A stretch of DNA of 64,000 nucleotides. Origin: Rhytidiadelphus loreus (Eukaryota; Streptophyta; Bryopsida; Hypnales; Hylocomiaceae). The DNA lies in assembly GCA_947034895.1 (NCBI GenBank), contig OX344763.1, positions 72,497,093-72,561,092 of the forward strand, given 5' to 3'. This document shows positions 33,950 through 45,008 of this stretch, in pieces. Made by a program: the position numbers and the translations under genes. Position 1 is the first letter of the stretch. Every line of letters begins with the position of its first letter. The notes under the pieces were generated by a model, which did no database searches, was not told where the DNA came from, and saw only the letters and a list, made by a program, of their open reading frames with translations.

Positions 33950-34774
33950 CTGGATCAATGCTGGACTTCGTGGGTTATGAAAGCAAATCTTTAGCTGAAG
34001 TTTTTATGGCAGATGCATGGCCAATATACCTGGTACATTTGGTAAATATGTGAAGTCGTTTGGGTTGAATTTGGAATTTTCAAATATCGAACAACTGTGT
34101 TTTTCTATTTTAGGGTATATTGCTTATTAGTGGTCAGGTGAACATTGCTTACCGAGTAATTAATCAATGTGATTCGGCAGATGCTTAAAAATAGAAAGAC
34201 TCGTTTTTTTCCCTGCAAATAATATCCTAATAATTCCAGCATGCTTTGTTACGATTAGATTTTACAGACCCTGACCATTGTTCAGAGTATGGCATGTATA
34301 GCCACCTTCTGTTCAAATCTTTTATTTTCTTCATTCTCTGTAATTTTTGGTGGCAAAATACTAAGAAATTCAAAGCTTCACTGTTGTAGGTGTTCAAATT
34401 TTAAGAAACTTCAGTGCACCCCATTTTCTTGGGTATTTTCCAGCACTAGTAAAAATAGCACTGTTGGTTCTTGGTTTAGGATTAGAGAGATTTGGGTTAC
34501 AAGTTAGCAATTTGTAGAAGAGTTAACGTGGGATTTCAAAGGCAGTGAAGTTTGCATAGAAGGCACTAAACCCTTGTGCGTCACAAAGAGAATGGTGGAA
34601 GTGACAAGCTTCTGGGGCAGGTCCTAGAAGTGTGGTAATTTCTAGTCTACTGGTTTGCTGAAAAATTCACCGTTGCATCTTGAAAACAACTACTTGATGA
34701 GTGCGGATGTGCAATTTTCACACCAATCCACCGTACGGATTTGGATATTATAGTATTTGATGAACAGGGTTTTA

Positions 34775-35037
34775 GAGCATCCCCACCAATCTGTTTTGTA
34801 TCCCTAAATATTTAGGGAGAGGACCTCAAATGGGGATGGGGATACAGAAGCTTGCGCGCACCAATCGCCAAACAAGATCTCTACCCCAAATTTATAGAGA
34901 ACTCGGTAAAAGTTGGGCCCAATTCCCTATATTGGAGCTCATATAGAGAACTCGCGAGGTCTCATCTCTATAAAGTCAAGGTTGACTAGTTTGAGGTCCC
35001 AAGTTTGGGGATAGAGAACACATTGGTGGGGATGCTC
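34775..35037. mobile_element. 263-bp Tourist-like MITE, target duplication TTA
   Basis: The termini are perfect inverted repeats GAGCATCCCCACCAAT / ATTGGTGGGGATGCTC, flanked by TTA at 34772–34774 and 35038–35040. A TTA duplication with short GAGC... ends points to the PIF/Harbinger (Tourist) group. It contains no coding sequence and lies 0.8 kb behind the LUC7-like gene. Confidence 0.9.
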
Positions 35038-35040
35038 TTA

Positions 35041-35668
35041 AGATGATCCAGGACATTTTGGGGCATGTCAAATCTTTGAGGACTTGTGGAGGGTAGAGCA
35101 CGAATGAGATGTGTGTAGAAATTGAGTATGATGTAGTCTGCCGAGATAAGAGTGGGGGAAATTTTTGGAACAAACTCGACAAATTCAACCTGTTGTTGCG
35201 TCCGAAAGCACGATTTGAGTCAGCTCTCGTTTGCTAACGTCGTACAATTTGGTGAGAGCCAAGTCGTAGCCGATTTTACCAGCGCTCAGATGTCTACCTG
35301 TCTGGCGCGGCTAGCAAGACCTAGGCTTAGACCCCACCGTAGACTTCAAACAAGAAGTCCCAAGCCCAAGACACAGGCAACAGTAATTGTCTCAAGGAGG
35401 GTACAATTTCCGGAAAAACACTAGCCACCAGTTACGCATACAATTCAAAATGTGAACCTTGGTATTTCACGATGCCCAATCAATATCTCAAGCAAGTTTG
35501 CAATACTAGGTACAAGATGTTTGCACAACAAATCCAAACAACTACGGAACACAAAAAGAGAGCTGCAGAAAACAAAACTGTTTGTCTATCAAAAACTACC
35601 CTAAAGACACGACACAAAGTTTGCCTTGTTGAGCATGACGTATATGACCAAGTCCGATGCAGAACAAT
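35041..35668. other. Spacer, no supported gene
   Basis: A 90-codon + frame at 35152–35424 (R/P/Q-rich at its end) has no recognisable domain. I see nothing else here. Confidence 0.4.
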
Positions 35669-36900
35669 CTAAAGCATGGTCGGTAGTGCATCATCCAATA
35701 GGGTATTGTTGTCACTGCCAATTGGAGTGGATTCCACTTCATCCAATGTGCAAATGTTGGGGAGAGGAAATTTGGGCTCAATGAGGGCTTGGGCGACTTT
35801 GTAGTTAAATTCCTTTTGCATCTCTAATTTCTCTAGTCTCCCTCGCATATGTTCACTATACAATATCCAACTATTCTGGAGATTGGAATTTAAAACGAAA
35901 AAAAACATTTAATGCCACCACTTGTGATTGTGAAACTAGTAGGTATAATCTCTCCGCATCTGATCTACGACATCAACTCCCTTCATATTCTTAAAGTATT
36001 CCAATTGCGTAGGAGTAGTATCAATGTCTTCATGAAAACCATTCACCCAATGCTTATACGTAGGTGGTCTTGGAGCTATAGCATGTGCACTAGTATTTAG
36101 AAAAATTACAGGCTTTGTGTTAAACCATGTTGTGGCTATCATCTAGTGGTCCTCATAAATGAGCCAAAAGAAAGTTGAACAAGGGTGTTTGCTTCTCTTC
36201 AATCCACAAAGAAGTGACAGTATACCAATGCGCGGTCCCTTCAGCATTCCCATAGCATAAGTTCCAAGGTCAAGGAGCTTGTCAAACAAAGAGGGTGAAG
36301 TAAAGAAATTATCTACTACAATGATGTATTTCCGGTATTCAAGTTTGTTGATAAAGTCTAGAACGATGTGCTCACTTTGGCCTACGTCTACCTCTCTTTA
36401 CTTGCCCAAGTATAGAATGACATTGTAGATATAGTGAGACTCTCTAGACACAACTATCAAAAATTTGAAATTGTACTTTATAGGCTTTGCTACCATATAC
36501 ATATTGTCTCAAAGCATAATAACGCCCTCTTTAAGCTACCATCATTTTGTCGACTGTAATGTATCTATCAAGGTTATAAAACTCTTTCGATCTACTCACG
36601 AAGTGGTCAACCATAAACCTCATTTTTCCTATCTTATCATATTGGGAATGTGATCTATCGGTTTGTACTTTGCAAAGAGTCATTATCTATCACGTGGAGA
36701 CAACATAGGAGGACTTTAAATCTCACAATTGAAACCTTTTGGAATTATGGGGCATCAATAGAATGGATCCCTCTTCCAATAATGCCTAATAGTAGAGAAT
36801 TATTTGATGGTCATGAAAATGAAGCACCCTAGCCAAACTCTCATCTCGGCAGGACAAATGTCGTACTACCCTTTTCAACAATTTGTTCTATCTGGATACT
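35669..36900 (-). pseudogene. Remnant of a piggyBac transposase (DDE_Tnp_1_7)
   Basis: Read on the minus strand, the order is: TVDKMMVA-stop-RGRYYALRQY (36540 region; family DE.M..F.GR), EYRKYIIVVDNFFTSPSLFD (36340; family DNFFTS), LDLGTYAMGMLKGPRIGIL (36240; family GT.r.NR), TTWFNTKPVIFLNTSAHAI (36140), then PTQLEYFKNMKGVDVVDQM (35970; family YN..MGGVD..DQ). A last frame follows (35669–35908, FFFVLNSNLQNSWILYSEH; family N.w.ly). Stops and frame changes break the middle. piggyBac transposases cut at TTAA. This one is dead, and its ends could not be fixed. The assignment rests on several blocks in the right order. Confidence 0.7.
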
Positions 36901-39538
36901 TGTAAGACGCTTGTGCTGCATACCAATTGGTTTCATGTACTAAGCGATCTATAATGATGTCATAAAAAAAAGTTCAAAAAAATGGATTGGAGGTTGGGTA
37001 GCTTGAGCCAATCGACGTTTGGCACTAGGTTCAGGCCCCAATAATGTGGTGCCATCACCAACTAATGTCTAGACTTGAAGCACACCTCATGCTCACCTCT
37101 CAGCATACCTCAAACACACTTGGGGGTTCACTTTAAAAGAATTTGCTTAAGTTCTTTATTCAGAAGATGGTTTTGCATTAGGACAATAGTGTTGTAATTG
37201 CATGTTACTTAATTTTGAATAGGTACAAATTTTTATTATTACAATGTTGTGTTGGGGTAGATAGTCATTTAGGCATTATGCTTAAAGGTAAATGTCAAGT
37301 TTGATTACTATCATTGACTGCTTAAATAGAGGTCACACTAATCACAATTGATATAATCGAAGAAATAAAATCGCATAAACCCCTCAATTTTTAAATACAC
37401 TTGATTTTTACATGATAATGAATACAATATTGACAAAGTATGTATGAAATTTGTTGTGATGGGTTGAAATGTAACACTCTAAGTATAGTGATTTTATACA
37501 AACTTCTTATTAGTTACTTAAATTGCCTAATTGAATAGTAGTGTTCATATTTTAATCTTAGATTTTATCTCTTCCATTATTTATACACATCAGTAGTATA
37601 ATTTTATTATAAAATGGAACTATAAAGAATGAGGACATTTGCCATTGTTAATTTAATACAATTAAATTAAGTAAAAATCAATAAAAGAAAAGCCAGTCTT
37701 GAGATGTGAAGAAAAGAACTGACATTGAAGAAAATTTATGAGCATTGGAGAAAATCTTCTAAATTGTAGTAGGAATAGAAAGTCTAGTAATGTGTGGATG
37801 TGTGTAGTAAAGTTTATAATTTATTTAACTATCTCCAAACCTTACTGTAATTTTTGTCATACCTTTTCAATATTGATGACTATCAATGAAATATTATGAA
37901 TCTTACAATGTGATATATCAAGTATGCAAAATTGATTTAGACTTCACATTAGGGGTTTAGAGTTAAGGTATTGACAATTTGAGGATGAAATGTACTAAGG
38001 TAGGAGGTTCTAAAATGTATACTATTTGTACATGTTGTTTTTTCATAGCCCTTAGTAATGTATCCAAAGTGTACATTCTAGGAGGTGAGCCATTTTGGGG
38101 CCCTATGCCATTTCAATTGCAAAATTTAATAACTAATTACAAAAAGCTCCAAAAAATATGAAACATTTTGGATTAGGTGAGAATTCCACTTGTCATTTAG
38201 AAAAAAACTTATTGACTTTTTTTTAAAGATGTTTCACCTACCCAAAATTCAACTTTAGCCCCTTACAAAATCCATGTATAGACCTCCTACCATTTGTGTC
38301 AAAAGAAAAATTAAAAAAATTAAAAATTAAAAATCAGCATGCCTCAAGTCCAAATGAGCATGCCAGCATGCTCATTAAACTTATGTCCTGCCATACTCAT
38401 CATGCCAGCATACTCATTAAACTTATGTCCAGCCATACTTGAAGGCTAAATGCTCTGAAGACAGCAATTGTTAATCTGGACGCTTCATTGCTGTGGAGGG
38501 CCCAGATTGCACGGCCTTCCCCGAAACTTGAGTGTGCCTAGAGATTTGGGTTCCCGTGCCTTCCCTCTCTCCACCGCGCCTTCCCTCTCTCCGCTGCGCC
38601 TTCCTTCCCCCCGCCGCGCCTTCCCTGCCCGCTGCGCCTGCTGTTCCACCGCTTGCTGCGATGTTCTTCTCCGCCCCTGCCTGCTGTTCCTCATTGTGGC
38701 AATTGCAATGTTAGGGTGTCTTTGAGTGCTTGAGAAGTGTGGTTAGGGTTTAGGGTGGTAACGCAGTTGTTGAAAATTTCTTGGGGAGCACAACGTTTGC
38801 TGCTTCGTCGAATTTTAGGGGAGGTTGTGTGTGAAGCTCGTTTTTGGTTTCGTGTGAAGCTCATTTTTGGTTCCCTCGCCTTCCCGCGCCTTCCCTCTCT
38901 CCATCCACAGTTGAAGTTTGCAGGTACGGCGGATTTGAAACTTTTGATGATTTCTTGTTAGTTTGTTAGTGCATTGCAATGCATAGCTCTTGAATTCTCA
39001 ATTTTGAAGCTTTTAGTTCGTGTAGGGTTTAGGTCTGAGGTTTTGGTCAGTTAGTTTTGGAGCATTACAATTTCATCGATGAGAGATTGTCTACGTTGAA
39101 TTGGTTGTTTGTTGTTGCGCTGAATTGGTTGCAAGTTTGTTTTCTTTGTGTGCCAGTCGTGGCTCAGTTTTCGTGCAATTCTTTTATTCAAAGCTCGTAC
39201 ATTTGTTGATGTATGCAACTGTTGTGGCCTTGGATTCAGTTGTTTACTTGATGATTCAATTTTTTTTTAGAATCCTGCTCTGCTGTATTTCGAACTGTTG
39301 AGAGTCCAGGGTTTAGTCGTTGGAAATTGGTGTGACAATATTCAAAAATCAGTTGTTCATGGCAATTTAAGTCAATGGTAATTTAACTCGATAATGCATT
39401 TTTTGAAGGATTTCAGTCGTAGAGCCGTCAAATTTTAACTTGATTTGAGTTAAAATTCTAAGGAAACTCACTTACAGACGTAATCGGAAATGGCAATCAA
39501 CCAGACCACAAGAATAAGAAGAGACAAAAATAATTTTT
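36901..39538. other. AT-rich spacer with short repeats
   Basis: No supported gene. At 38350–38445 a unit of about 47 bases (GCCAGCATGCTCATTAAACT...) occurs twice. At 38540–38640 a pyrimidine-rich word CGCGCCTTCCCTCTCTCCG recurs about four times, with one more copy near 38885. The stretch 38737–39300 could hold 5' exons of copy B, but I cannot place any. Confidence 0.4.
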
Positions 39539-39917
39539 TTTAACTCAAGCCGAGTTAAAAAGCCGACAAAGACAACTCTGCTCGCAATATTTAATTTGAG
39601 CCGAGTTAAATAAAAGAATAGCAAGTTTATGAAACCAATTTAACTCGAACCGAGTTAAAGAAGAAAAGCCTCCAAACATTTAACTCGAACCGAGTTAAAT
39701 AACTAAGTCATTACAAAGTAACCAGGCATGACAAGTAATACTCACATTCTCATACCCTCGAATTACATGACACTCTGAATCATAAGAAAAGTGAAATAGA
39801 TGAGTTCTAACTCGAGTCGAGTTAAAACACTGAAGCATTCAATAGACATAGAAGGAATAGCAGAAGGAAAATGATTTCAATGAAATATGAAACAATGTTT
39901 AACTCGAGTCGAGTTAA
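39539..39917. promoter_or_regulatory. Six copy-B-type palindromes just upstream of copy B
   Basis: Sites at about 39539, 39590, 39639, 39679, 39806 and 39898 have arms TTTAACTCGA and TCGAGTTAAA (with small changes, for example CTCGAACCGAG) around one base. They sit 30–410 bases before the ATG. Just before the ATG there is TGTGCAG|CA, so the sites may lie in a 5' intron or in the promoter. Confidence 0.85.
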
Positions 39918-39947
39918 CAATGTCAGTTGTTATATGGTTGTGCAGCA

Positions 39948-41378
39948 ATGGAGGCACAAGTCGTTGGCCTGGAGGTGTACTTGAAACATTTTATCATCCC
40001 TGAAGAAAACCGGGACGAGTACGGAGATGCCAACATGCTTGGTGAATGCTGGGAGTGGCAGGAACCTCATGAAGTTGAGTACTGGACAATAGTCCTCGTT
40101 CCCATGAACCAGCACCTCTCTTTCCGAACGAAATACAAGAAGGTCGAAGGCAACCTCCCCGTCACACTGATGGAGGCTGTGCGAGAGGTTTTGACTAGTC
40201 CAAATGGACTTCTCTTCATTTGCTGCAAGACAGTCGACCCCCAGCAAAAAGAAGAGTACATATTTTCATACGTCGTGAACAACCGAAAAACAACATTCTC
40301 CGTGTCTATCTACTACAGGTCGCTGGAAAACACCGACTACCAAGCGCTTCAGAAGATCATCGAGAAGCAACTTGAGGAGAAGAGATGGAAAACCAAAGAC
40401 GGAGGCCCTCTGCAGTCAATGACATTGGCATTCAGGGTGAACTCCCTCGTCACCGGATTTGATCAGCTGAAGGCTTCACTGGCTAGCCGAAGCGACAGAC
40501 TACAGCCAGTCTCTCTCACACGTGATTACAGCAATCAGCCAAGTCACGGATCCCTCGTAATAGTAACACCCGAGACTGGTCGAAGCCACACACGTCTCAA
40601 GCACACGGAATGTTTTGGTCGGGGAGAACCATTGGGGTCTCCGTCCAGGGCGCCTAAACCACAAGGAGTTGCGAAACGAAAGGATTCCCTGGTACCCAAA
40701 AACAGCCTGTTCTCCGAGATTGTAGACATTCCGCAGGACATTGGCGGAAAGGTTAAGGACATCGACTACGAGGTGGCCTGCAAATCATATTCCAATTACT
40801 GGTCAGCATGCACAGAATCTTACATTGGAGGGATTGGAGAGAAGTTTGAGATTTCCATAGACCAGCTGGAGAAGCCGCCCCAGAATCTCAACATTCGAGT
40901 GCTGGAAGAGCAGGGTGTGATGAGTTCGCTCAACTTCTTCATCAATATGCCTGACCCCGACAAGAAGATGACGCTCTGTGCTTATCCACAAGGGCAAAGA
41001 TCCAAGCCTACAAAGTTCTAGGACATGAAGGATGGAAAGTTCTAGATGGTGAATGGCCAACACTGTGTGGCAGCCTCCCAAAGAATGCAAGGGATGGAGT
41101 AGATTCCTGATGACAAGAAGGCGAAGTTCAAGAAATGGGATTGCTTTGTCGTCTGGAACAAGGACGACAGTGTCATTAGGAAAATCTCGGCATATTATAA
41201 CATGGTCAATCATTTCCAGAACTTCATGCCAACATGGTCGACCAACATTTTGGCATCGAGGTCTGTCTGGACAAGTATGGGAAGTCCAGCACCGCCAAGA
41301 GAACCCACAAAGCTTGGAAAGATGGTAACCCCGACTAGGAAGTCGAAGGCTGACGGCAACAATCAGAGATTGTTTGCG
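39948..41378 (+). pseudogene. Copy B exon 1: N-terminal region plus ParB/sulfiredoxin-like stretch
   Basis: The frame starts at ATG 39948 (MEAQVVGLEVYLKHFIIPEE) and runs 357 codons to TAG at 41019. It continues in the same frame through TAG at 41043 and 41100 to a donor GCG|GTAAGT at 41379 in phase 0. The last 150 codons read SSLNFFINMPDPDKKM, KF-stop-MVNGQHCVAASQRMQ, KKWDCFVVWNKDDSVIRKIS and YYNMVNHF, the pattern of a ParB/Srx domain (y.ivdGxHRvaAa, then p..vv....d....ls...N), with H kept and R changed to C. In bacteria ParB-like domains bind or cleave DNA, or act as CTPases. The N-terminal 250 residues are unknown. The three stops are all TAG, at positions that would read well as glutamine. 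Confidence 0.6.
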
Positions 41379-41393
41379 GTAAGTTCATCACCT

Positions 41394-41468
41394 TATTTCG
41401 AGTCGAGTTAAAATCCTTAATGTTCTTCCTAGTCTGCATCTCTCCAGTTTTAACTCGGATCGAGTTAA
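41394..41468. promoter_or_regulatory. Two copy-B-type palindromes in copy B intron 1
   Basis: Sites at 41394–41413 and 41448–41468 (TTTTAACTCG, GAT, CGAGTTAAGA) lie in the 126-base intron 41379–41504. The matching intron of copy A carries two copy-A-type sites. Confidence 0.8.
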
Positions 41469-41504
41469 GATTTCCACTGACATTGTGGATCCGTGAATTT
41501 GCAG

Positions 41505-42878
41505 GAGTTTAAGACCGCCATTAAGCTCAGATTCTATATAATTGACATCAAAAAGAACCAGGGCTATCTGAGCAAGAAGAACCAGAAAGAAATTGACATT
41601 CACAATGAGATCAAACTCATTACAGCTTCTCAGGATGTCTACAACCTCTAGGCCGAGGTAATCTCCAGTCAGTCGCAAGGGGGCCTCATCGACCCAGACA
41701 CTTTGATGGCATTCAAGGACGTCAAGGGCTGGGACGCAGACAAGGATGGAGTCATATCTCGGGAGTTCTTCAAGTGGATCGGGAACATTACCGAGAATGA
41801 CCTCGGAAGGCTTGCGTTGCATCTTCTATTCAAAACAAAGAACCGAGCGCACGGGCATCCAAAGGTTGTCATGAAGGCACCTAAGTCAATCCTCCCTGAC
41901 TGCTACACTGCAAAGGACTGGCTCGAACGAACCAAGAGGAAGGCCACTGTGAAGATTCAGCTTCACAACCTGGACTCGAAGCTCAGGTTGTTTGACAACG
42001 ATGGGAACTCCAGGAAGAAAGCATGGAAGGACTTCAAGCGTGACTATAACGTGACAAAGGCCACAAAGAACACGTTGCTCACGGGGCCAGGGGAGACCTT
42101 TTTCACTCAAATGAAGATGCCTTCCAATAAGAAGAAGACCATCGATGAGCTATCTCCTATGGCCAAGGAGTTTTTCAAAGTTTTCTTGCAGAGCAAGGGT
42201 CGATTCCTGAAGCCAGAGGCGAGCGCTTTTTTCAGACCCTACGAAATGAATGACGACGAGCTCGGAAATTGGGATGCAAATGTCTGGGATGAGGAGGTGT
42301 AGTCGAGGATCAAGCTGGCGGTTATCGACTTCAGAAACGTCTCGGGTGTCATCAACAAGGGTCCGAACGACAGCGAGTCTCTATACTTCGAGAAATTCAT
42401 GGGTATTCTTGGAGATGACCTTGAGACAGACCTCACCGATCCAGAGACAGACCTCACCGATCCAGAGGTGTATCTGTGGATCGCAGGGGAAAAGGAGGTG
42501 GAACTGGAACTTCGTGGATTTGTCAGGACTTCCATTTTTGGGAAGAACTACTCGGTGCACTACGCCGACTACATTCCATCCAATTTCGAGAGGATTGGAG
42601 ACGTCCCAGAAAGGAGTACTCGTGCAAGGGATCCTATCCAGCTGCTCTTCCTTGTGAAGAATGGGGCCACCATGAAAAATCGACATATTCCGAGATCTTT
42701 TTTCGTATCCCCGAAATCGCACTACAACACCAGAAGGTAGACAGTGGAGGTTGAGTACAGGATCTACAACACAGAACTCCGAATGGAGTTTTATTTGAGA
42801 GTGCTGGACCACTTCGTCAGTGCAAGGGATGTCGTGCTGTCGTATTTTGCTAGAGGCAAATTCACATGTGCTGCGTGG
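41505..42878 (+). pseudogene. Copy B exon 2: degenerate DNA-methyltransferase-like region
   Basis: The exon lies between TTTGCAG and TGG|GTGAGT and is 458 codons in phase 0. It aligns with copy C exon 2 and copy A exon 2. Landmarks are SREFFKWIGNITENDLGRLA, DCYTAKDWLERTKRKATVK, SPMAKEFFKVFLQSKGRFLK, LAVIDFRNVSG, LLFLVKNG, and EYRIYNTELRMEFYLRVLDH followed by SYFARGKFTCAAW. The end resembles methyltransferase motif I with the glycines partly lost. Stops are TAG at 41649 (tryptophan in A and C), 42300 and 42738. A small duplication (GDDLETDLTDPETDLTDPEV) is present. No frameshift. Confidence 0.6.
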
Positions 42879-42930
42879 GTGAGTGTCTAGCCATACCAGA
42901 ATATGTATATATGAATCCCCCTACCAACAC

Positions 42931-43225
42931 TTTATCTCAAGTCGAGTGAAAATTATTTCTAGTATCTGATTATCTGATAGGCTGCTCTCGTTACCTCCAA
43001 TGCCTGTTCTAAATGAACTTGGTTAAACTCGAGTCGAGTGGAATCTGTTGTTGATATCTTTTAATCAGATTGGTTGCTCCAGTTTCCCCTAATTTCTGTC
43101 AGACTTGGAATCACTTTAACTCGAGTCGAGTGAAAATGTATTGCTGGGATCTGCTCATCTGATAGACTGCTCTTCCCCACCAAGTTCTGTCAGAACTTAG
43201 ATGACTTTAACTCGAGTCGAGTGAA
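42931..43225. promoter_or_regulatory. Four copy-B-type palindromes in copy B intron 2
   Basis: Intron 42879–43266 contains sites at about 42931, 43023, 43114 and 43205, most with arms CTTTAACTCGA and TCGAGTGAAA. The 3' arm has GTGAAA instead of GTTAAA in all four, a shared change within this intron. Each site is followed by a similar stretch (GATCTG...CTGCTC), so the sites multiplied together with flanking sequence. Confidence 0.85.
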
Positions 43226-43266
43226 ATCTTTTGTTCTCATGGCTTGCTCTTGTCCGTCTTCTGCAG

Positions 43267-44242
43267 ATGATGTCGCTTGATCATTTCGTTGTCGCGGATA
43301 GCAAAAAGAAAAATGAGTTCCTGGCCTTGTGCGCCGAGTCCGAGAACATGGACAAGGATGATTTCCTTGACTTTGTTTACTTCCTAGATGAGGAAGACTT
43401 TGAAGGCAACAAGGCACGGCCGTCACCATCGTCGAGAAAGGGGAAGGAGCCTGCTTGACAATACCGCAAAAAGATCCCTGATCTGTCACACGGAGATGAG
43501 GTGATCGAATTGGCGGACGACGCCAAAGAAGGCCCGGCAGAATGGATGGATCCGGTTGAGACTACCTTGGGATTGAGTGCTGGAATGCCAAATATTTCGG
43601 TTCCCAATCTTGAACCGAGTGAGATGAAGGGATCCTCAGGTTCTTCGGCTCAAGAGCATCGGACGCCAGTCTCGCGGCCTCGGGTCTCGCAGAAGAAGAA
43701 GGCCCAACCCCCTCCGTTTGAAGCACCGATCAGTCAGTAGTGGATCTTGGATGTGATCCAGAAGAACAATGAAGCACAGGAAAGAAAACGGAGGGAAGAA
43801 CGTGAGGAAGTAAGGGAGGAGAACAAGCGGGCCCGTCAGGAGAACAAGGACATGATCACCCAATTGATTGGGTCGTTGCCGGATGTCATGATGAAGATGA
43901 TAGCCGCACGTCCGATGATGATGTTCGATCCGACTGCAGTGCCATTGCAACTCATGATAGCAAATCAGGCGCAGGGATCGACTGATAGTGCAAGGTTGGC
44001 GCAGACGCCGTCACTTAATGTCACGGGGGTGCCGTCCGCATCTGAGAATTTGATGGCGCAAGCGTCTCCGGGATCTGCACCTAATCAAGTCGAGTTGAGC
44101 TCTGCGCCAGACCAGGTGGAAGCTGGACCTGACTAGATCAAAGCAGGACCAGACCACGACGATGCAACACCGGACCAGGACGAAGCTGGACCTGTGGATG
44201 AGCCCGAGGAGTCACAGGACCCTGTGACCAATATATCTCCAG
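43267..44242 (+). pseudogene. Copy B exon 3: end of methyltransferase-like region and charged linker
   Basis: It begins MMSLDHFVVADSKKKNEFLA, which would be strands II–III after motif I in a permuted methyltransferase. An acidic ENMDKDDFLDFVYFLDEEDF, a serine/proline segment, and a long charged coiled coil (AQERKRREEREEVREENKRA) follow. Near the end the PDQ repeat occurs: SAPDQVEAGPD, stop, IKAGPDHDDATPDQDEAGP. Stops are TGA at 43456 and TAG at 43738 and 44134. The last TAG falls exactly where neighbouring repeats have CAG (glutamine). The donor is CCAG|GTTGTT at 44243. Confidence 0.55.
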
Positions 44243-44272
44243 GTTGTTCCCTGTGACTCCTTGAACCTACGT

Positions 44273-44293
44273 TTCAACTCAATCCGAGTTGAA
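44273..44293. promoter_or_regulatory. Copy-B-type palindrome in copy B intron 3
   Basis: Arms TTCAACTCAA and CCGAGTTGAA (one mismatch) in intron 44243–44448. The matching intron of copy C has a copy-C-type site at 59674. Confidence 0.75.
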
Positions 44294-44448
44294 TTGCTTC
44301 CGAGTTTTCATGGACAGTGTAGAACAGTGATTAGCAAAATAGACTAAGCTTTCATAGTCCATTGCATGTATTGTACCATTTTCTCTTTCATAGAGACATT
44401 GTAATATATTTTTTTCTCACAAATCATTGTCTGGCTTGAATTCCGCAG

Positions 44449-44864
44449 TGGGGACCTCCATGTTTGTCACAAATGTTGATCTCCATGTTGCCTCCGATGC
44501 TACAAACACTATGCCATCAGCGTCCCCTCAACACGTGATTCAGGAGTCTGTGGATCTTAACGATGATCCGCCACAGGAGACGTGTCTTGCGGAAGAGAGA
44601 ATCAAGGATGATGGTCTTACAGGTCATGACGCTGAGGTGCTCAAAGTCATTCCAGAAGTCCCTCATGTTATCGAAGTCATTCACGAAGTCCAGGAGGGTA
44701 TGGAAGTCATCCCCGAAGTTCCTGAGATGCAGGAAATCATTGCCTATGAACCTGAGGTGCTCGAAATTATTCCGGATGTTGCTGAGGTGGTGACAGATGA
44801 TGATCCTTGCGATGAACAGCAAGATACAGAAATGTCGCCTCCCAAAGTCTCGGTGGAAGATGCG
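44449..44864 (+). pseudogene. Copy B exon 4: acidic EVIPEVP repeats
   Basis: Exon between TCCGCAG and GCG|GTATGT. It encodes an acidic, proline/valine-rich spacer with repeated VIPEVP-like units (VLKVIPEVPHVIEVIHEV, MEVIPEVPEMQEII). It has no stops and links phase 1 to phase 0. Copy C has a shorter counterpart at 59876–60075. It is probably a flexible linker. Confidence 0.55.
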
Positions 44865-45008
44865 GTATGTACTTTGTCTTGTATGTAGTAGTGTGTGTCG
44901 TCGTGGTTGTTGTGTCTGACATTGGTTGAATACATTGGTTGTTTTTCGCCTTCCCTATCGACTTTGCCCCGGTTTAATTTTCGATTTGTCTGTGTTCCTT
45001 ATGAGCAG

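Noticed and set aside
38468..38725. Small proline/serine/arginine-rich frames upstream of copy B
   Set aside because: They derive from a CCTTCCCTCTCTCCG repeat. All frames are open by composition.
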